A stretch of 64,000 bases of DNA from Oleispira sp036960605 (GCA_036960605.1 JBALXI010000024.1:1-64000), one strand, 5' to 3'. Counted from the first letter of the stretch, positions 1-9,125 are shown. Numbers and translations are program-made. Notes: generated by a model not told the origin, from the letters alone.

Positions 1-2
1 AG

Positions 3-83
3 TTTGATGGCTTGGGAATTGGCTTAACGATTTGCAATGATATTATCCATTTAATGAATGGTCGCTTGAAGGTTATGAATTGA
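3..83 (+). pseudogene. Histidine-kinase-like C-terminal fragment (G2 box)
   Basis: The third frame reads FDGLGIGLTICNDIIHLMNG and ends at a TGA at 81-83. This resembles the G2 box and following helix of the HATPase_c domain of sensor histidine kinases (GLGLGL-type glycine motif, then a helix ending in a small-residue/Gly pair). The rest of the gene would lie left of the window. It runs directly into, and overlaps in another frame, the tail of leuD, which is not a normal arrangement. The match is short, so a chance resemblance cannot be excluded. It could be a recombination scar or an assembly join. Confidence 0.42.
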
Positions 84-268
84 CGATTGATTTAGAGAAT
101 CAGCAAATTATTAAATCGAATGGTGATGCAATCCCATTTGAAGTCGATGCCTTCCGCAAGCATTGCTTATTAAACGGATTGGATGATATCGGTTTGACGC
201 TACAAGATGCTGATGACATTACTGCGTATGAAGTAACGCGCAAAGCATCTTCGCCTTGGTTGTTTTAA
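41..268 (+). pseudogene. leuD: 3-isopropylmalate dehydratase small subunit, C-terminal tail only
   Basis: From about position 65 the frame gives LEGYELTIDLENQ and then DAFRKHCLLNGLDDIGLTLQ, the conserved C-terminus of LeuD, the small subunit of isopropylmalate isomerase in leucine biosynthesis. leuB follows downstream, as expected of a leuCDB operon. The frame is closed by stops at 5-7 and 38-40, and the other two frames do not continue LeuD upstream: one encodes a kinase-like motif instead. Only about 65 of the usual roughly 200-215 residues are therefore present. A TTG at 80 could start a 62-residue peptide, but that would lack the active-site half. This is either a truncated remnant, with a complete leuD elsewhere, or the product of a misjoined assembly just before the window. 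Confidence 0.68.
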
Positions 269-329
269 AAAAGCCTGTGTAATTTAAGCGCCCGTTTTAT
301 TAATGGAGTATTTGTAGAATTAAATTGAA

Positions 330-450
330 GGATTGCTGGGTTTTGGGTGGTTCGTTAAAGGGGCGTCACGCCGCAGGGATGCGGGGTCCGAGCGTACATG
401 GATGTATTTACCGCGTCCCCAAAGACGAATTACCCATCACCCAGTAATCC
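330..450. repeat. Palindromic intergenic repeat, copy 1
   Basis: Two 26-base arms (330-355 and 425-450) are imperfect reverse complements, matching at 21 positions. They enclose a core with GCAGGGATGCGG and TACATGGATGTATTTACC. A related structure with the core TACATGGAAGTATTCAC lies at 19721-19828. Two copies with the same layout between unrelated genes point to a dispersed, non-coding, foldable repeat family. No ORF is supported between 269 and 502. Confidence 0.7.
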
Positions 451-502
451 GTTTCGCAAATACCCAAAACAAAATTATTTAAATAGTTAAGTTGGAATTG
501 AA

Positions 503-1579
503 ATGTCTAAGAAAGTATTAATTTTACCGGGTGATGGTATTGGTCCAGAGATCGTAACCGAAGCAGAAAACGTATTGGTTGCTGTGAATGAAAAATTCAA
601 CCTAGGTCTTGAGTTTGATCATGGTCTAGTCGGTGGCGCAGGTTTTGATGCACACGGATCTCCATTGCCTGCAGAGACGATGGAAAAAGCGAAAGCCGCT
701 GATGCCATTCTTTTAGGCGCAGTAGGTGGGCCTAAGTGGGATACGCTTGAAGATCGCGAAATGCGTCCAGAGAAAGGTCTTTTGGGTTTGCGCTCTGGTC
801 TTGAATTGTTTGGCAACTTGCGTCCAGCTATCTTGTACCCGCAGCTTGCAGATGCTTCTTCATTGAAGCCTGAAATTGTTTCGGGTCTAGATATCTTAAT
901 CGTACGTGAATTAACCGGTGGCATTTATTTCGGCCAGCCACGCGGCATTCGCACATTAGAAAATGGCGAACGTCAGGGTTATAATACTTACGTCTATTGC
1001 GAGTCTGAAATACGTCGTATCGGTCGCGTTGCTTTTGAAGCGGCGAAGAAACGTGGCGGCAAGCTATGTTCAATCGACAAAGCAAACGTACTAGAAGTTA
1101 CTGTTTTGTGGCGTGAAATTATGACTGAAATGGCGAAGGACTACCCTGAAGTAGAGCTTACGCACATGTACGTTGATAATGCCGCAATGCAGCTAGTGCG
1201 TGCACCTAAACAGTTTGATGTAATTGTGACGGGCAACATGTTTGGCGATATTCTTTCGGATACAGCAGCCATGCTAACTGGTTCAATCGGCATGCTACCT
1301 TCTGCGTCTTTAGATAAGGACAATAAAGGCATGTACGAGCCTTGCCACGGCAGCGCACCTGACATTGCTGGTCAAGGTATTGCCAATCCATTGGCAACAA
1401 TCCTTTCTGCTGCGATGATGTTGCGTTATTCTCTAGGTGAGAATGCCGCTGCTGAAGCGATTGAAAAAGCGGTAAGTGATGTATTGGATCTAAACTTGCG
1501 TACGCCAGATATTTATTCTGCTGGTATGACAAAAGTAAGCACTGCAGAAATGGGTGCGGCGGTTGTTAAAGCACTATAG
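503..1579 (+). CDS. leuB: 3-isopropylmalate dehydrogenase
   Basis: Catalyses the NAD-dependent oxidative decarboxylation of 3-isopropylmalate to 2-oxoisocaproate, the last pathway-specific dehydrogenase step of leucine synthesis, in the cytoplasm. The 358-residue product has the normal length for the family and opens with LPGDGIGPEI. It carries the substrate loop RELTGGIYFG, the catalytic Lys segment KANVLEVTVLWRE, the metal/substrate region YVDNAAMQL, and the GSAPDIAGQGIANP cofactor region near the C-terminus. The ATG at 503 follows a GGAA-type ribosome site. The leuD tail precedes it and asd follows, the Pseudomonas-like order. A palindromic repeat separates it from leuD, so it may have its own promoter. 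Confidence 0.97.
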   Translation: MSKKVLILPGDGIGPEIVTEAENVLVAVNEKFNLGLEFDHGLVGGAGFDAHGSPLPAETMEKAKAADAILLGAVGGPKWDTLEDREMRPEKGLLGLRSGLELFGNLRPAILYPQLADASSLKPEIVSGLDILIVRELTGGIYFGQPRGIRTLENGERQGYNTYVYCESEIRRIGRVAFEAAKKRGGKLCSIDKANVLEVTVLWREIMTEMAKDYPEVELTHMYVDNAAMQLVRAPKQFDVIVTGNMFGDILSDTAAMLTGSIGMLPSASLDKDNKGMYEPCHGSAPDIAGQGIANPLATILSAAMMLRYSLGENAAAEAIEKAVSDVLDLNLRTPDIYSAGMTKVSTAEMGAAVVKAL

Positions 1580-1689
1580 TTTATAGAGCTCTCTACGTTT
1601 TAGAGTACTTTAGCCGTTAGTTGATGAAATTTTAAATAGCCTTGTGTGCCTATATGGCCTGCAGGGCTTTATTAGGTTGGGATATAAAG

Positions 1690-2805
1690 ATGAAAACTGT
1701 AGGTCTAGTAGGCTGGCGTGGCATGGTTGGTTCTGTGCTAATGCAACGCATGGAAGCAGAGAATGATTTTGCTGATATCAATCCAGTGTATTTTACTACC
1801 TCACAAGCGGGTCAGGCTGCACCGGTATTGGGTGGCAAAGAAGCGCCAGCGCTTAAAGATGCGTTCAATATTGGCGAGCTTAAAACTATGGACGTTATTA
1901 TCACCTGCCAAGGTGGTGATTATACCAAAGCCGTGTATCCAAAACTGATGGCTGCTGGCTGGAAAGGGTATTGGATCGACGCTGCGTCTAGTTTGCGTAT
2001 GGACGATAGCGCTGTGATCGTATTGGATCCAGTGAATAAAAACGTAATTACTGACGCACTGCATAACGGTACCAAAACTTTCGTAGGCGGCAACTGTACA
2101 GTTTCTCTTATGTTGATGGGCCTTGGCGGTTTGTTTGAAAATGGTTTGGTTGAGTGGTTAAGCTCGCAAACGTATCAAGCAGCTTCTGGCGGCGGTGCTA
2201 AGCACATGCGTGAATTATTGACTCAAATGGGTCAGCTGAATTCCGCGGTTGCCGATAAACTTGCCGATCCACGCAGTGCTATCCTAGATATTGACCGCAT
2301 CGTTGCTGAAACTCAGCGTAACGGCACCATGGATACGGCTAATTTTGGCGTGCCATTAGGCGGTAGCTTAATTCCTTATATCGACTCTGAAGTTGAAAAT
2401 GGTCAGAGCCGTGAAGAATGGAAAGGGCAGGCAGAAACCAACAAAATTCTAGCAACGGGTAGTGACATTATTCCTGTTGATGGTAATTGTGTACGCATCG
2501 GTTCAATGCGTTGCCATAGTCAGGCGTTCACCATCAAACTGAAAAAAGATGTACCGATGGATGAAATTACAGCTATGTTAAATGAACATAGTCAGTGGTC
2601 TGGCGTTGTTCCTAATACGAAAGCGGCAACGATTGCAGGCCTAACGCCTACAGCAGTGACGGGGACTTTGAATGTTCCAGTCGGTCGTCTACGCAAGATG
2701 AGTATGGGGCCTGAATACTTGAACGCCTTTTCGGTTGGCGATCAATTATTGTGGGGGGCTGCAGAGCCTTTACGCCGCATGCTGCGTATCTTGTTAGAAG
2801 ACTAA
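1690..2805 (+). CDS. asd: Aspartate-semialdehyde dehydrogenase
   Basis: Reduces aspartyl-4-phosphate to aspartate semialdehyde with NADPH, the branch to lysine/diaminopimelate, threonine and methionine. The 371-residue protein starts with the NADP-binding MKTVGLVGWRGMVGS. It has the active-site GGNCTVSLML with the nucleophile at Cys136 and the later RIGSMRCHSQAF segment that supplies the catalytic His. A longer reading from 1642 adds 16 residues before the nucleotide-binding fold with no homology-like character, so the ATG at 1690 (after GGGATATAAAG) is preferred. Length matches the gammaproteobacterial enzyme. Lies between leuB and fimV. Confidence 0.96.
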   Translation: MKTVGLVGWRGMVGSVLMQRMEAENDFADINPVYFTTSQAGQAAPVLGGKEAPALKDAFNIGELKTMDVIITCQGGDYTKAVYPKLMAAGWKGYWIDAASSLRMDDSAVIVLDPVNKNVITDALHNGTKTFVGGNCTVSLMLMGLGGLFENGLVEWLSSQTYQAASGGGAKHMRELLTQMGQLNSAVADKLADPRSAILDIDRIVAETQRNGTMDTANFGVPLGGSLIPYIDSEVENGQSREEWKGQAETNKILATGSDIIPVDGNCVRIGSMRCHSQAFTIKLKKDVPMDEITAMLNEHSQWSGVVPNTKAATIAGLTPTAVTGTLNVPVGRLRKMSMGPEYLNAFSVGDQLLWGAAEPLRRMLRILLED

Positions 2806-3124
2806 TTGTTGGTCGATAGCGGGTAAAAAAGTGAAATTCGCAAAATGAAGCACTGGACATTTTGAGACATGATGTTTCATTTTGTGAATAAGCTCACACT
2901 TTAGTTTTAAAATCTGGTCAAAAGATAGGCTGAAAGCCGCGTCAAACGTGAGATATCAGCGTACAAACATTGCGAAAACTCTATTTATAATTGATACTTA
3001 CGACTGTTATTGAAAGGAATCTATAAATTTCATTTGATATGAAATAAAGATTCATGAATTTAATTTGATTTTATTGTTTGCAAAACCGGCATCAAGCAGC
3101 CTAATAACAACAAGGAAGCAGAGA
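2806..3124. other. asd-fimV intergenic region with a spaced inverted repeat
   Basis: No gene is supported in this 319-base gap. It holds a 13-base inverted repeat (2837-2849 and 2876-2888, 12 of 13 paired) separated by 26 bases, and a TATAAT at 2986-2991 without a good -35 match 17 bases upstream. A promoter for fimV here is plausible. The spaced repeat could be an operator or a terminator for asd; it has no T-run. Confidence 0.35.
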
Positions 3125-6100
3125 ATGAAGCGCACGCTTTTAAGTACTCTAGTGATTACCAGCACCCTTGGCCTAAGCGCCAATGTGTTTGCGCTAGGTA
3201 TGGGTGAGCTTGAATTAAAGTCCACACTCAATCAGCCTCTACAAGCAGAAATTGAACTTACCAATATTGCTGATCTTACTGAGTGGGAAATCAAGCCATC
3301 TTTAGCTTCTGACGGCGATTTTGATCGCGCAGGTGTTGAGAAAATATTTTTTCTAAGTGATATCGATTTTGAAGTTAAAGGAAATCGTATTGTTTTAAGC
3401 AGTGACAAAACAGTTACTGAACCTTTCCTAAATTTCTTAGTGCAAGTGAATTGGCCATCAGGTCGCGTATTACGAGAGTATACGTTGCTGCTTGATCCGC
3501 CTGTTTTTGACGAGCAGATACAGCCGCTGGCATCGCAACAACCTTCTCAGCGCGTAGAAGCGCAAGCGGTTGTTGCGGCTGAAGTTCAGCCTGCTAATCG
3601 CTGGGAGAGTGAAGACGCTGCCCCAGGCACTTATAAAGTACAGCCTAACGATACCTTATGGGAAATTGCGATTAATACGCGCCCAAGTCGTCAGGTATCA
3701 CCTCAGCAAATGATGCTGGCTATTCAAGATAGTAATCCAGGTGCTTTTATTAGCGGTAATATTAATCGCTTAAAAACGCATCAGGTATTACGCATTCCAA
3801 ATAAGCAGCAAATGGCTGCGCGTAATGATAGCCAAGCCGTTAACGAAGTGATGCGTCAGAATCGAGAGCTGCAATCTGCAGGTGCTCAGATTGATGCAAC
3901 CGCAAATGCTGCTCAAACTAATAAAGCAGAGCAGCTTAATGACGGTGGTGAACTAAAGCTGCTTTCTAAGCAAAATGATGTTGCTGAATCTGCGGGCGCT
4001 AGCGGTGACTCTGAAAGTGGAGTTGCTGGCAATGGTCGCCAAGAAGATATTCAAAACGATTTAGCCATCGCGCTAGAAAGCCTTGATACTAGCAGTTTAG
4101 AAAATGAAGATTTAAAATCACGTTTGTCGTCTTTAGAAGAACAAATTGCCACGCTGCAGCGCTTGGTATCTTTAAAGGATGACCAGCTAGCCAGTATACA
4201 AACATTAGAACTTCAAAAAGAAGCTCAACTTGAAGAACAACCTATTACAGATGCCGTCGCTGATGAGGCTGTTGAAGTAGCAGGTATCGTTGACGAGGTT
4301 GCTGAAGAAACAGTGGTCACTGATGAGGCTGCTGAAGATTTCAATTATGCTGATGATCTCGCGGAAACAGCTGCTGAGGAAGCGGCGATTACTGCTGACA
4401 TAGTTCCTGCCACGGAGATAGCTGCTGAAGTAGAGATAGATCCTGCATTAGCCGCTACTCAAATTCAGCAGCAAACTGAAGATCGCTATAAGCCAAAAGG
4501 CTTTGTTGCTGAAGTTATGGCGAAACCTGCACTTATGGGTGGCATTGCTGGCGGAATCGCATTGCTGCTAGGTCTTATTGGTCTGGCTCTTAAAAAGCGG
4601 AATGCGGCGAAAGAAGGTGAAATTGAAGATCCTGAACTAGCAGGCTTTGATGAAGATTTTGAGTTCACCGAAGGTGAGCTTGATGAGTCATCACTCGATG
4701 ATTTCGAATTTGATGAGAATGATCCAGCGGTCTCTGCTCATGGCGAATTGAATGATGATTTGTTAGAAGGCATTGGTGGTTCAGAAGATCTAGATGCTGA
4801 AGTAGAAGAAACAGAGACTGTTGCTCAAACAGCCGACATTATTGGTGAAGCTGAGATTTACATTGCCTATGGTCGTTTTGATCAAGCAGCTGACCTATTG
4901 AAAAATTCTATCGATTCAGAACCTAGCCGAATTGATCTACGCATGAAGCTGCTTGAAGTCTATCTGGAAACAGATGATGCAGATTCCTATGCAGAAGCAG
5001 AGCTTTCACTAAATTCTATTGGTGATTTCGAAGCTGACGAGAAAGCTGCTGCCATGCGCAGTCGCTTAAGCTCACCTATCTCTGGCCAAGATGAAACACC
5101 TACCATGGAAGACATCCTGGCAGATGAAACTGATTTCTCTATCGATATGGAAGCTTTGGCGGACTCTGATGATGAGTTCTCTGGAGGTATCGACTTTGAA
5201 GCGGCCTTAGATTTAAGCGATGCTGATGAGTTTTCTGCTTCACTTGATGCGCTCGATGATGAAAGTGAGATAGATCTAAGCAGCGACTTAGACAGTGAAC
5301 TGGATTTAGGCAGCGAAATTGATCTAGGTGGTGAATTAGATCTAGATAGTGAATTAGATTTAGGCAGCGAGTTAGATGTGGGCGACGATTTGGGCTTAGA
5401 ATTTAGCCTTGATGCTGAAGAAGACATTCCGACCTTAGATGATTTATCAGGCGAGTTGTCGCTTGATGATATTCCTACGCTGGATACTGATTTTGATGAT
5501 ATTCCTGTATTGGATTCAGAAGACGACCTAGCTTTATTAGATACTGCTGCTGAATTAGAAGATATTCCTACTTTAGAAGACATTCCAAGCTTAGAAGATG
5601 AAGTGGACGTGTCCTTTGACTTGTCCGAGCTGTCTGACCTAGCGGCTGCTGAGCAAGATGAAATATCAGTAGATGATACGATTGTTGACCTTGCAGCAAT
5701 GGCAGCAGACGAGTCATTAGATGATGTTTCGGCATTAGAAAACTTGTTGGATACGGAAGGCTCTATTGATGGCCTTCCTGATTTAGATTTTGATCTAGAT
5801 GAAACCGGTTTTGAAGGTGATTCATTAGGTGATGATTTAGAGGCACTTGAAGCAGAACTTAATGATCTAACAACGGATGTTGCAGAAGATGTTCCGATCA
5901 TTGAAGATTTCGCCACCGTGGAAGAAGTTCCTGCTATCGAAGAGCCTGCTGAATTAGAAGGGTTTTCTGAGTTTGAAGAGAATTCAGAATTCGATTTAAA
6001 TGAGCTTGAAGATCTTCCCGATTTCACCACAGAAATCGCTGAAGCTGATGTTGCTGAAGAGGATGCTGCCAAGACTTCTGGGCAAGAGATTGATCTTGAG

Positions 6101-6295
6101 CAGTTAGCGGCTGCTGATGATGAATTCGATTTCTTAGCCGGCACCGATGAATGCGCAACGAAACTAGACTTAGCCCGCGCTTATCTTGATATGGAAGATG
6201 GCGAAGGTGCTAAAGAGTTATTGCAAGAAGTGGTGGCTGAAGGTAGCGATCAACAAAAGCAGGATGCTCGAGCCTTGATAGACAGCATTGGTTAA
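3125..6295 (+). CDS. fimV: FimV/HubP-type polar hub protein
   Basis: Large inner-membrane protein that organises the cell pole and supports type IV pilus assembly/twitching (FimV) or polar landmarks (HubP). The 1056-residue product has a signal peptide (MKRTLLSTLV..., cleavage after VFA), a FimV N-terminal domain (LGMGELELKSTLNQPL), and a LysM peptidoglycan-binding motif near residues 167-215 (YKVQPNDTLWEI). A Gln/Glu-rich coiled-coil stretch comes next, then one membrane segment near 468-490 (MGGIAGGIALLLGLIGLAL). A very acidic cytoplasmic part has repeats such as SELDLGSE around 714-754, followed by the conserved C-terminal TPR-like motif KLDLARAYLDMEDGEGAKEL. The ATG at 3125 has AAGGAAG upstream and begins the signal peptide, so the upstream extension from 3065 is rejected. 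Confidence 0.93.
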   Translation: MKRTLLSTLVITSTLGLSANVFALGMGELELKSTLNQPLQAEIELTNIADLTEWEIKPSLASDGDFDRAGVEKIFFLSDIDFEVKGNRIVLSSDKTVTEPFLNFLVQVNWPSGRVLREYTLLLDPPVFDEQIQPLASQQPSQRVEAQAVVAAEVQPANRWESEDAAPGTYKVQPNDTLWEIAINTRPSRQVSPQQMMLAIQDSNPGAFISGNINRLKTHQVLRIPNKQQMAARNDSQAVNEVMRQNRELQSAGAQIDATANAAQTNKAEQLNDGGELKLLSKQNDVAESAGASGDSESGVAGNGRQEDIQNDLAIALESLDTSSLENEDLKSRLSSLEEQIATLQRLVSLKDDQLASIQTLELQKEAQLEEQPITDAVADEAVEVAGIVDEVAEETVVTDEAAEDFNYADDLAETAAEEAAITADIVPATEIAAEVEIDPALAATQIQQQTEDRYKPKGFVAEVMAKPALMGGIAGGIALLLGLIGLALKKRNAAKEGEIEDPELAGFDEDFEFTEGELDESSLDDFEFDENDPAVSAHGELNDDLLEGIGGSEDLDAEVEETETVAQTADIIGEAEIYIAYGRFDQAADLLKNSIDSEPSRIDLRMKLLEVYLETDDADSYAEAELSLNSIGDFEADEKAAAMRSRLSSPISGQDETPTMEDILADETDFSIDMEALADSDDEFSGGIDFEAALDLSDADEFSASLDALDDESEIDLSSDLDSELDLGSEIDLGGELDLDSELDLGSELDVGDDLGLEFSLDAEEDIPTLDDLSGELSLDDIPTLDTDFDDIPVLDSEDDLALLDTAAELEDIPTLEDIPSLEDEVDVSFDLSELSDLAAAEQDEISVDDTIVDLAAMAADESLDDVSALENLLDTEGSIDGLPDLDFDLDETGFEGDSLGDDLEALEAELNDLTTDVAEDVPIIEDFATVEEVPAIEEPAELEGFSEFEENSEFDLNELEDLPDFTTEIAEADVAEEDAAKTSGQEIDLEQLAAADDEFDFLAGTDECATKLDLARAYLDMEDGEGAKELLQEVVAEGSDQQKQDARALIDSIG

Positions 6296-6308
6296 AACAC
6301 AGTTAAAT

Positions 6309-7157
6309 ATGCAAATTGACAGTAAAGAAGTCGTTAGTACGCAAGACAAAGTAATCGTAAGGAATGCCGCAATTGTCGAATACCATGGTGCAAATTTCCA
6401 TGGTTGGCAGCGGCAGAAGCATCACCCAGAGCCGACTATTCAGGCGGCTTTGGAAGATGCTCTTAGCCGGGTAGCGAATGAACCTATCAGTGTTATGTGT
6501 GCAGGACGCACGGATGCGGGTGTTCATGCTTCTACCCAGGTTATTCATTTTGATACCCAAGCTATTAGAAGACCGCATAATTGGATGATGGGTGTGAATA
6601 CTTATCTTCCAGATGGCATTGCTATTCGCTGGATAAACGAAGTAGATGAGTCTTTTCATGCTCGCTTCTCCGCCACCAGTCGCCGCTATCGTTATCTGAT
6701 TTTTAATAAGGAGATCAAGCAGGGGCTAATGCATGATCAGCTTACCTGGTGTCGATTCCCGCTTGATGAAGATAAAATGCATGCCGCGGCGCAATCGCTA
6801 TTAGGAGAGCATGACTTTACCTCTTATCGCGCTAAAGATTGTCAAGCCAATACGCCGGTAAGAACCATTCAGGATATCTCTGTTCGTCGCTATGGCGATA
6901 TCGTGATGATAGAAGTTCAAGCCAATGCTTTTCTCTATCACATGATTCGTAATATTGCTGGCGTGCTTATGCCGATTGGGATGGGGCGCAAGCCGGTAGA
7001 ATGGAGTGCTGGATTATTAGCACAAAAAGATAGGGCGTTAGGTGGGGTGACCGCACCTTCGGCCGGCTTGTATTTTGTCGGGGTTGAATACCCTGCGAAA
7101 TTTGAAGTTCCTTCGCAGGCTTGGGGGCCCGTATTTGTTGAGCCCTGGTTTTCTTAG
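6309..7157 (+). CDS. truA: tRNA pseudouridine(38-40) synthase
   Basis: Converts uridines 38, 39 and 40 in the anticodon arm of many tRNAs to pseudouridine. The 282-residue protein has the catalytic motif CAGRTDAGVHA with Asp69, the N-terminal VEYHGANFHGWQRQ motif, and the C-terminal FLYHMIRNIAGVL segment of the TruA family. Two starts are possible: a TTG at 6288 that overlaps the fimV stop, or the ATG at 6309 chosen here; neither has a strong ribosome site. Close spacing to fimV suggests coupling, and the fimV-truA order is conserved in Pseudomonas relatives. Confidence 0.95.
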   Translation: MQIDSKEVVSTQDKVIVRNAAIVEYHGANFHGWQRQKHHPEPTIQAALEDALSRVANEPISVMCAGRTDAGVHASTQVIHFDTQAIRRPHNWMMGVNTYLPDGIAIRWINEVDESFHARFSATSRRYRYLIFNKEIKQGLMHDQLTWCRFPLDEDKMHAAAQSLLGEHDFTSYRAKDCQANTPVRTIQDISVRRYGDIVMIEVQANAFLYHMIRNIAGVLMPIGMGRKPVEWSAGLLAQKDRALGGVTAPSAGLYFVGVEYPAKFEVPSQAWGPVFVEPWFS

Positions 7158-7164
7158 CTAGACT

Positions 7165-7220
7165 ACGTTAACCGTCAATAGCTTAAGTCATAGTGGACTT
7201 AAGCTATTGACGGTTAACGT
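7165..7220. repeat. Perfect 25-bp inverted repeat between truA and trpF
   Basis: Arms at 7165-7189 and 7196-7220 are exact reverse complements around a 6-base loop. The arms are AT-rich (TTAACCGTCAATAGCTTAAG inside the left arm) and no T-run follows, so this is not a classical Rho-independent terminator. It starts 8 bases after the truA stop and may separate truA from the trp genes or protect a 3' end. Confidence 0.75.
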
Positions 7221-7291
7221 ATTTTCACAGCTTGTGTAATTTCTGTTAGACTCCTACCTTATTAAAATTCAGCCAATAAAAGTATGCTCTC

Positions 7292-7915
7292 GTGAGTAAA
7301 GTACGAATCAAAATATGCGGTTTAACCCGCGATCAAGATGTACATAATGCCGTAGTCGAAGGTGCTGATGCCCTTGGCTTTGTTTTGTATGCGCCGAGCC
7401 CAAGGGCCGTGAGTGCAGAGCGCGCCGCGCAACTCATTCAGAAAGTACCTGCGTTCGTCACTACTGTCGCGTTATTCGTCAACGAAAGTGCCGAAGAAAT
7501 ACAACGGGCACTGACCGTATGTCCTTTTGATTTACTGCAGTTTCACGGCGATGAAAGCCCTGAATTCTGCCGCCAATTTAATCATCCCTATATGAAAGCC
7601 ATTCGTGTACGCAGCGCCGACGATATTCATCGCGCAGTACAGCAGTATCCGGATGCCAAGGCTTTGTTATTGGATGCATACGTGGAGAACTTGCCTGGTG
7701 GGACTGGCCAGGCGTTCGATTGGCGATTAATACCTCAATTATCAATTCCCTGGGTTTTAGCTGGGGGCTTGAATGCAAAAAATGTTGCTGATGCGATAAA
7801 CCAAGTACAGCCTTTCGCCGTAGATATAAGTGGTGGAGTTGAGGCCAGTAAAGGCATCAAAGACGCACAAAAAATTAAAGATTTTATAAGCGAGGTTCGC
7901 AATGTCGAACGATAA
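7292..7915 (+). CDS. trpF: Phosphoribosylanthranilate isomerase
   Basis: Isomerises phosphoribosylanthranilate to CdRP in tryptophan synthesis. A 207-residue single-domain beta/alpha barrel beginning MSKVRIKICGLTRDQD with the catalytic Cys9. The catalytic Asp lies in LLLDAYVENLPGGTGQ, and the phosphate-binding strands LAGGLNAKNV and VDISGGVEASKGIKD close the barrel. The start is a GTG at 7292, placed just before the conserved IKICGLTR. Its 3' end overlaps the trpB start by 14 bases, implying translational coupling. Separate monofunctional trpF next to trpBA is the Pseudomonas-type arrangement rather than the enteric trpC(F) fusion. Confidence 0.97.
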   Translation: MSKVRIKICGLTRDQDVHNAVVEGADALGFVLYAPSPRAVSAERAAQLIQKVPAFVTTVALFVNESAEEIQRALTVCPFDLLQFHGDESPEFCRQFNHPYMKAIRVRSADDIHRAVQQYPDAKALLLDAYVENLPGGTGQAFDWRLIPQLSIPWVLAGGLNAKNVADAINQVQPFAVDISGGVEASKGIKDAQKIKDFISEVRNVER

Positions 7916-9125
7916 GAACAGTATTCCAGATTTACCTATCTTACCGGATGCCAAGGGGCATTTTGGTATTTACGGTGGCCGTTTTGTTTCTGAAACATTA
8001 AGTGCTGCGCTCGATGAATTGGAAACTTTATACAATACGCTTTCCAAAGATCCAGCTTTCCAAAAAGAATTTGATGAAGATTTAGCCCACTATGTTGGTC
8101 GTCCATCACCGTTATATTTTGCAGAGCAGCTAACCAATCATTGTGGTGGCGCTAAGATCTATCTAAAACGTGAAGATCTTAACCATACTGGCGCACACAA
8201 GATTAATAATACGATTGGCCAAGCCTTATTGGCTAAGTATTCTGGCAAGAAAAAGATCATTGCTGAAACCGGCGCAGGTCAGCACGGTGTTGCGACAGCA
8301 ACGGTTGCTGCACGCCTGGGTATGGAATGTAAGGTCTTTATGGGCGCTGTCGATATTGAACGTCAGAAGCTCAATGTATACCGTATGCGATTGTTAGGTG
8401 CAGAGGTGATTGCCGTCAACTCTGGCACCAAGACACTGAAAGATGCCATGAACGAAGCAATGCGTAGCTGGGTAACAAATGTTGATGATACCTTTTATAT
8501 TCTAGGTACCGCAGCAGGCCCGCATCCTTATCCTATGCTAGTACGTGATTTCCAAAGCATTATCGGTCGTGAAACGATTCGTCAGTGCGAAGCGCAAATT
8601 GGTCGCCAACCTGATGCAGTGATTGCTTGTATTGGTGGTGGTTCAAATGCTATTGGTATGTTCTATCCGTATTTAAATATGCACGATGTGCGCATGATTG
8701 GTGTTGAGGCCGGTGGTCTAGGTTTAGCCGGTGATGATCACGCAGCACCTTTATGCAAGGGTCGCCCTGGTGTATTACACGGTAACCGTACTTATTTAAT
8801 GGAAGATGAAAACGGCCAGATTATGGGGACACACTCTGTTTCTGCTGGTTTAGATTATCCGGGTGTAGGTCCTGAGCATTCTTGGTTGAAAGATATTGGT
8901 CGTGCAGAATATGTTGCGGCAACCGACGAAGAAGCCCTAGATGCCTTCAGAGCATTAACTCGCATCGAAGGTATTATGCCGGCGCTTGAATCGAGTCATG
9001 CCGTTGCTCACGCGATGAAGATGGCAAAAGAGATGAGCTCAGATCAGATTTTGGTAGTTAACCTGTCGGGTCGTGGCGATAAAGATATTCATACGGTCGC
9101 TGAAATCGACGGTTTAGAAGTTTAA
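7902..9125 (+). CDS. trpB: Tryptophan synthase beta subunit
   Basis: PLP enzyme joining indole and serine to give tryptophan, in an alpha2-beta2 complex with TrpA. The 407-residue product has the PLP-binding Lys100 in LNHTGAHKINN, the GAGQHGVATA segment, the phosphate-binding GGGSNAIGMF, and the C-terminal LSGRGDKDIHTV motif. The length is normal. It overlaps trpF and is followed after 21 bases by trpA, preceded by an AGAGAGAA ribosome site, so trpF, trpB and trpA form one operon. Confidence 0.98.
   Translation: MSNDKNSIPDLPILPDAKGHFGIYGGRFVSETLSAALDELETLYNTLSKDPAFQKEFDEDLAHYVGRPSPLYFAEQLTNHCGGAKIYLKREDLNHTGAHKINNTIGQALLAKYSGKKKIIAETGAGQHGVATATVAARLGMECKVFMGAVDIERQKLNVYRMRLLGAEVIAVNSGTKTLKDAMNEAMRSWVTNVDDTFYILGTAAGPHPYPMLVRDFQSIIGRETIRQCEAQIGRQPDAVIACIGGGSNAIGMFYPYLNMHDVRMIGVEAGGLGLAGDDHAAPLCKGRPGVLHGNRTYLMEDENGQIMGTHSVSAGLDYPGVGPEHSWLKDIGRAEYVAATDEEALDAFRALTRIEGIMPALESSHAVAHAMKMAKEMSSDQILVVNLSGRGDKDIHTVAEIDGLEV

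Noticed and set aside
4987..6144. Long 385-residue reading frame on the minus strand opposite fimV
   Set aside because: It is the mirror of the Asp/Glu-rich part of fimV: GAT/GAA codons read as Ser/Phe-rich nonsense on the other strand. No family features and no ribosome site.
7165..7291. Tryptophan attenuator ahead of trpF
   Set aside because: No leader peptide with Trp codons and no alternative terminator with a T-run; only a single perfect hairpin.
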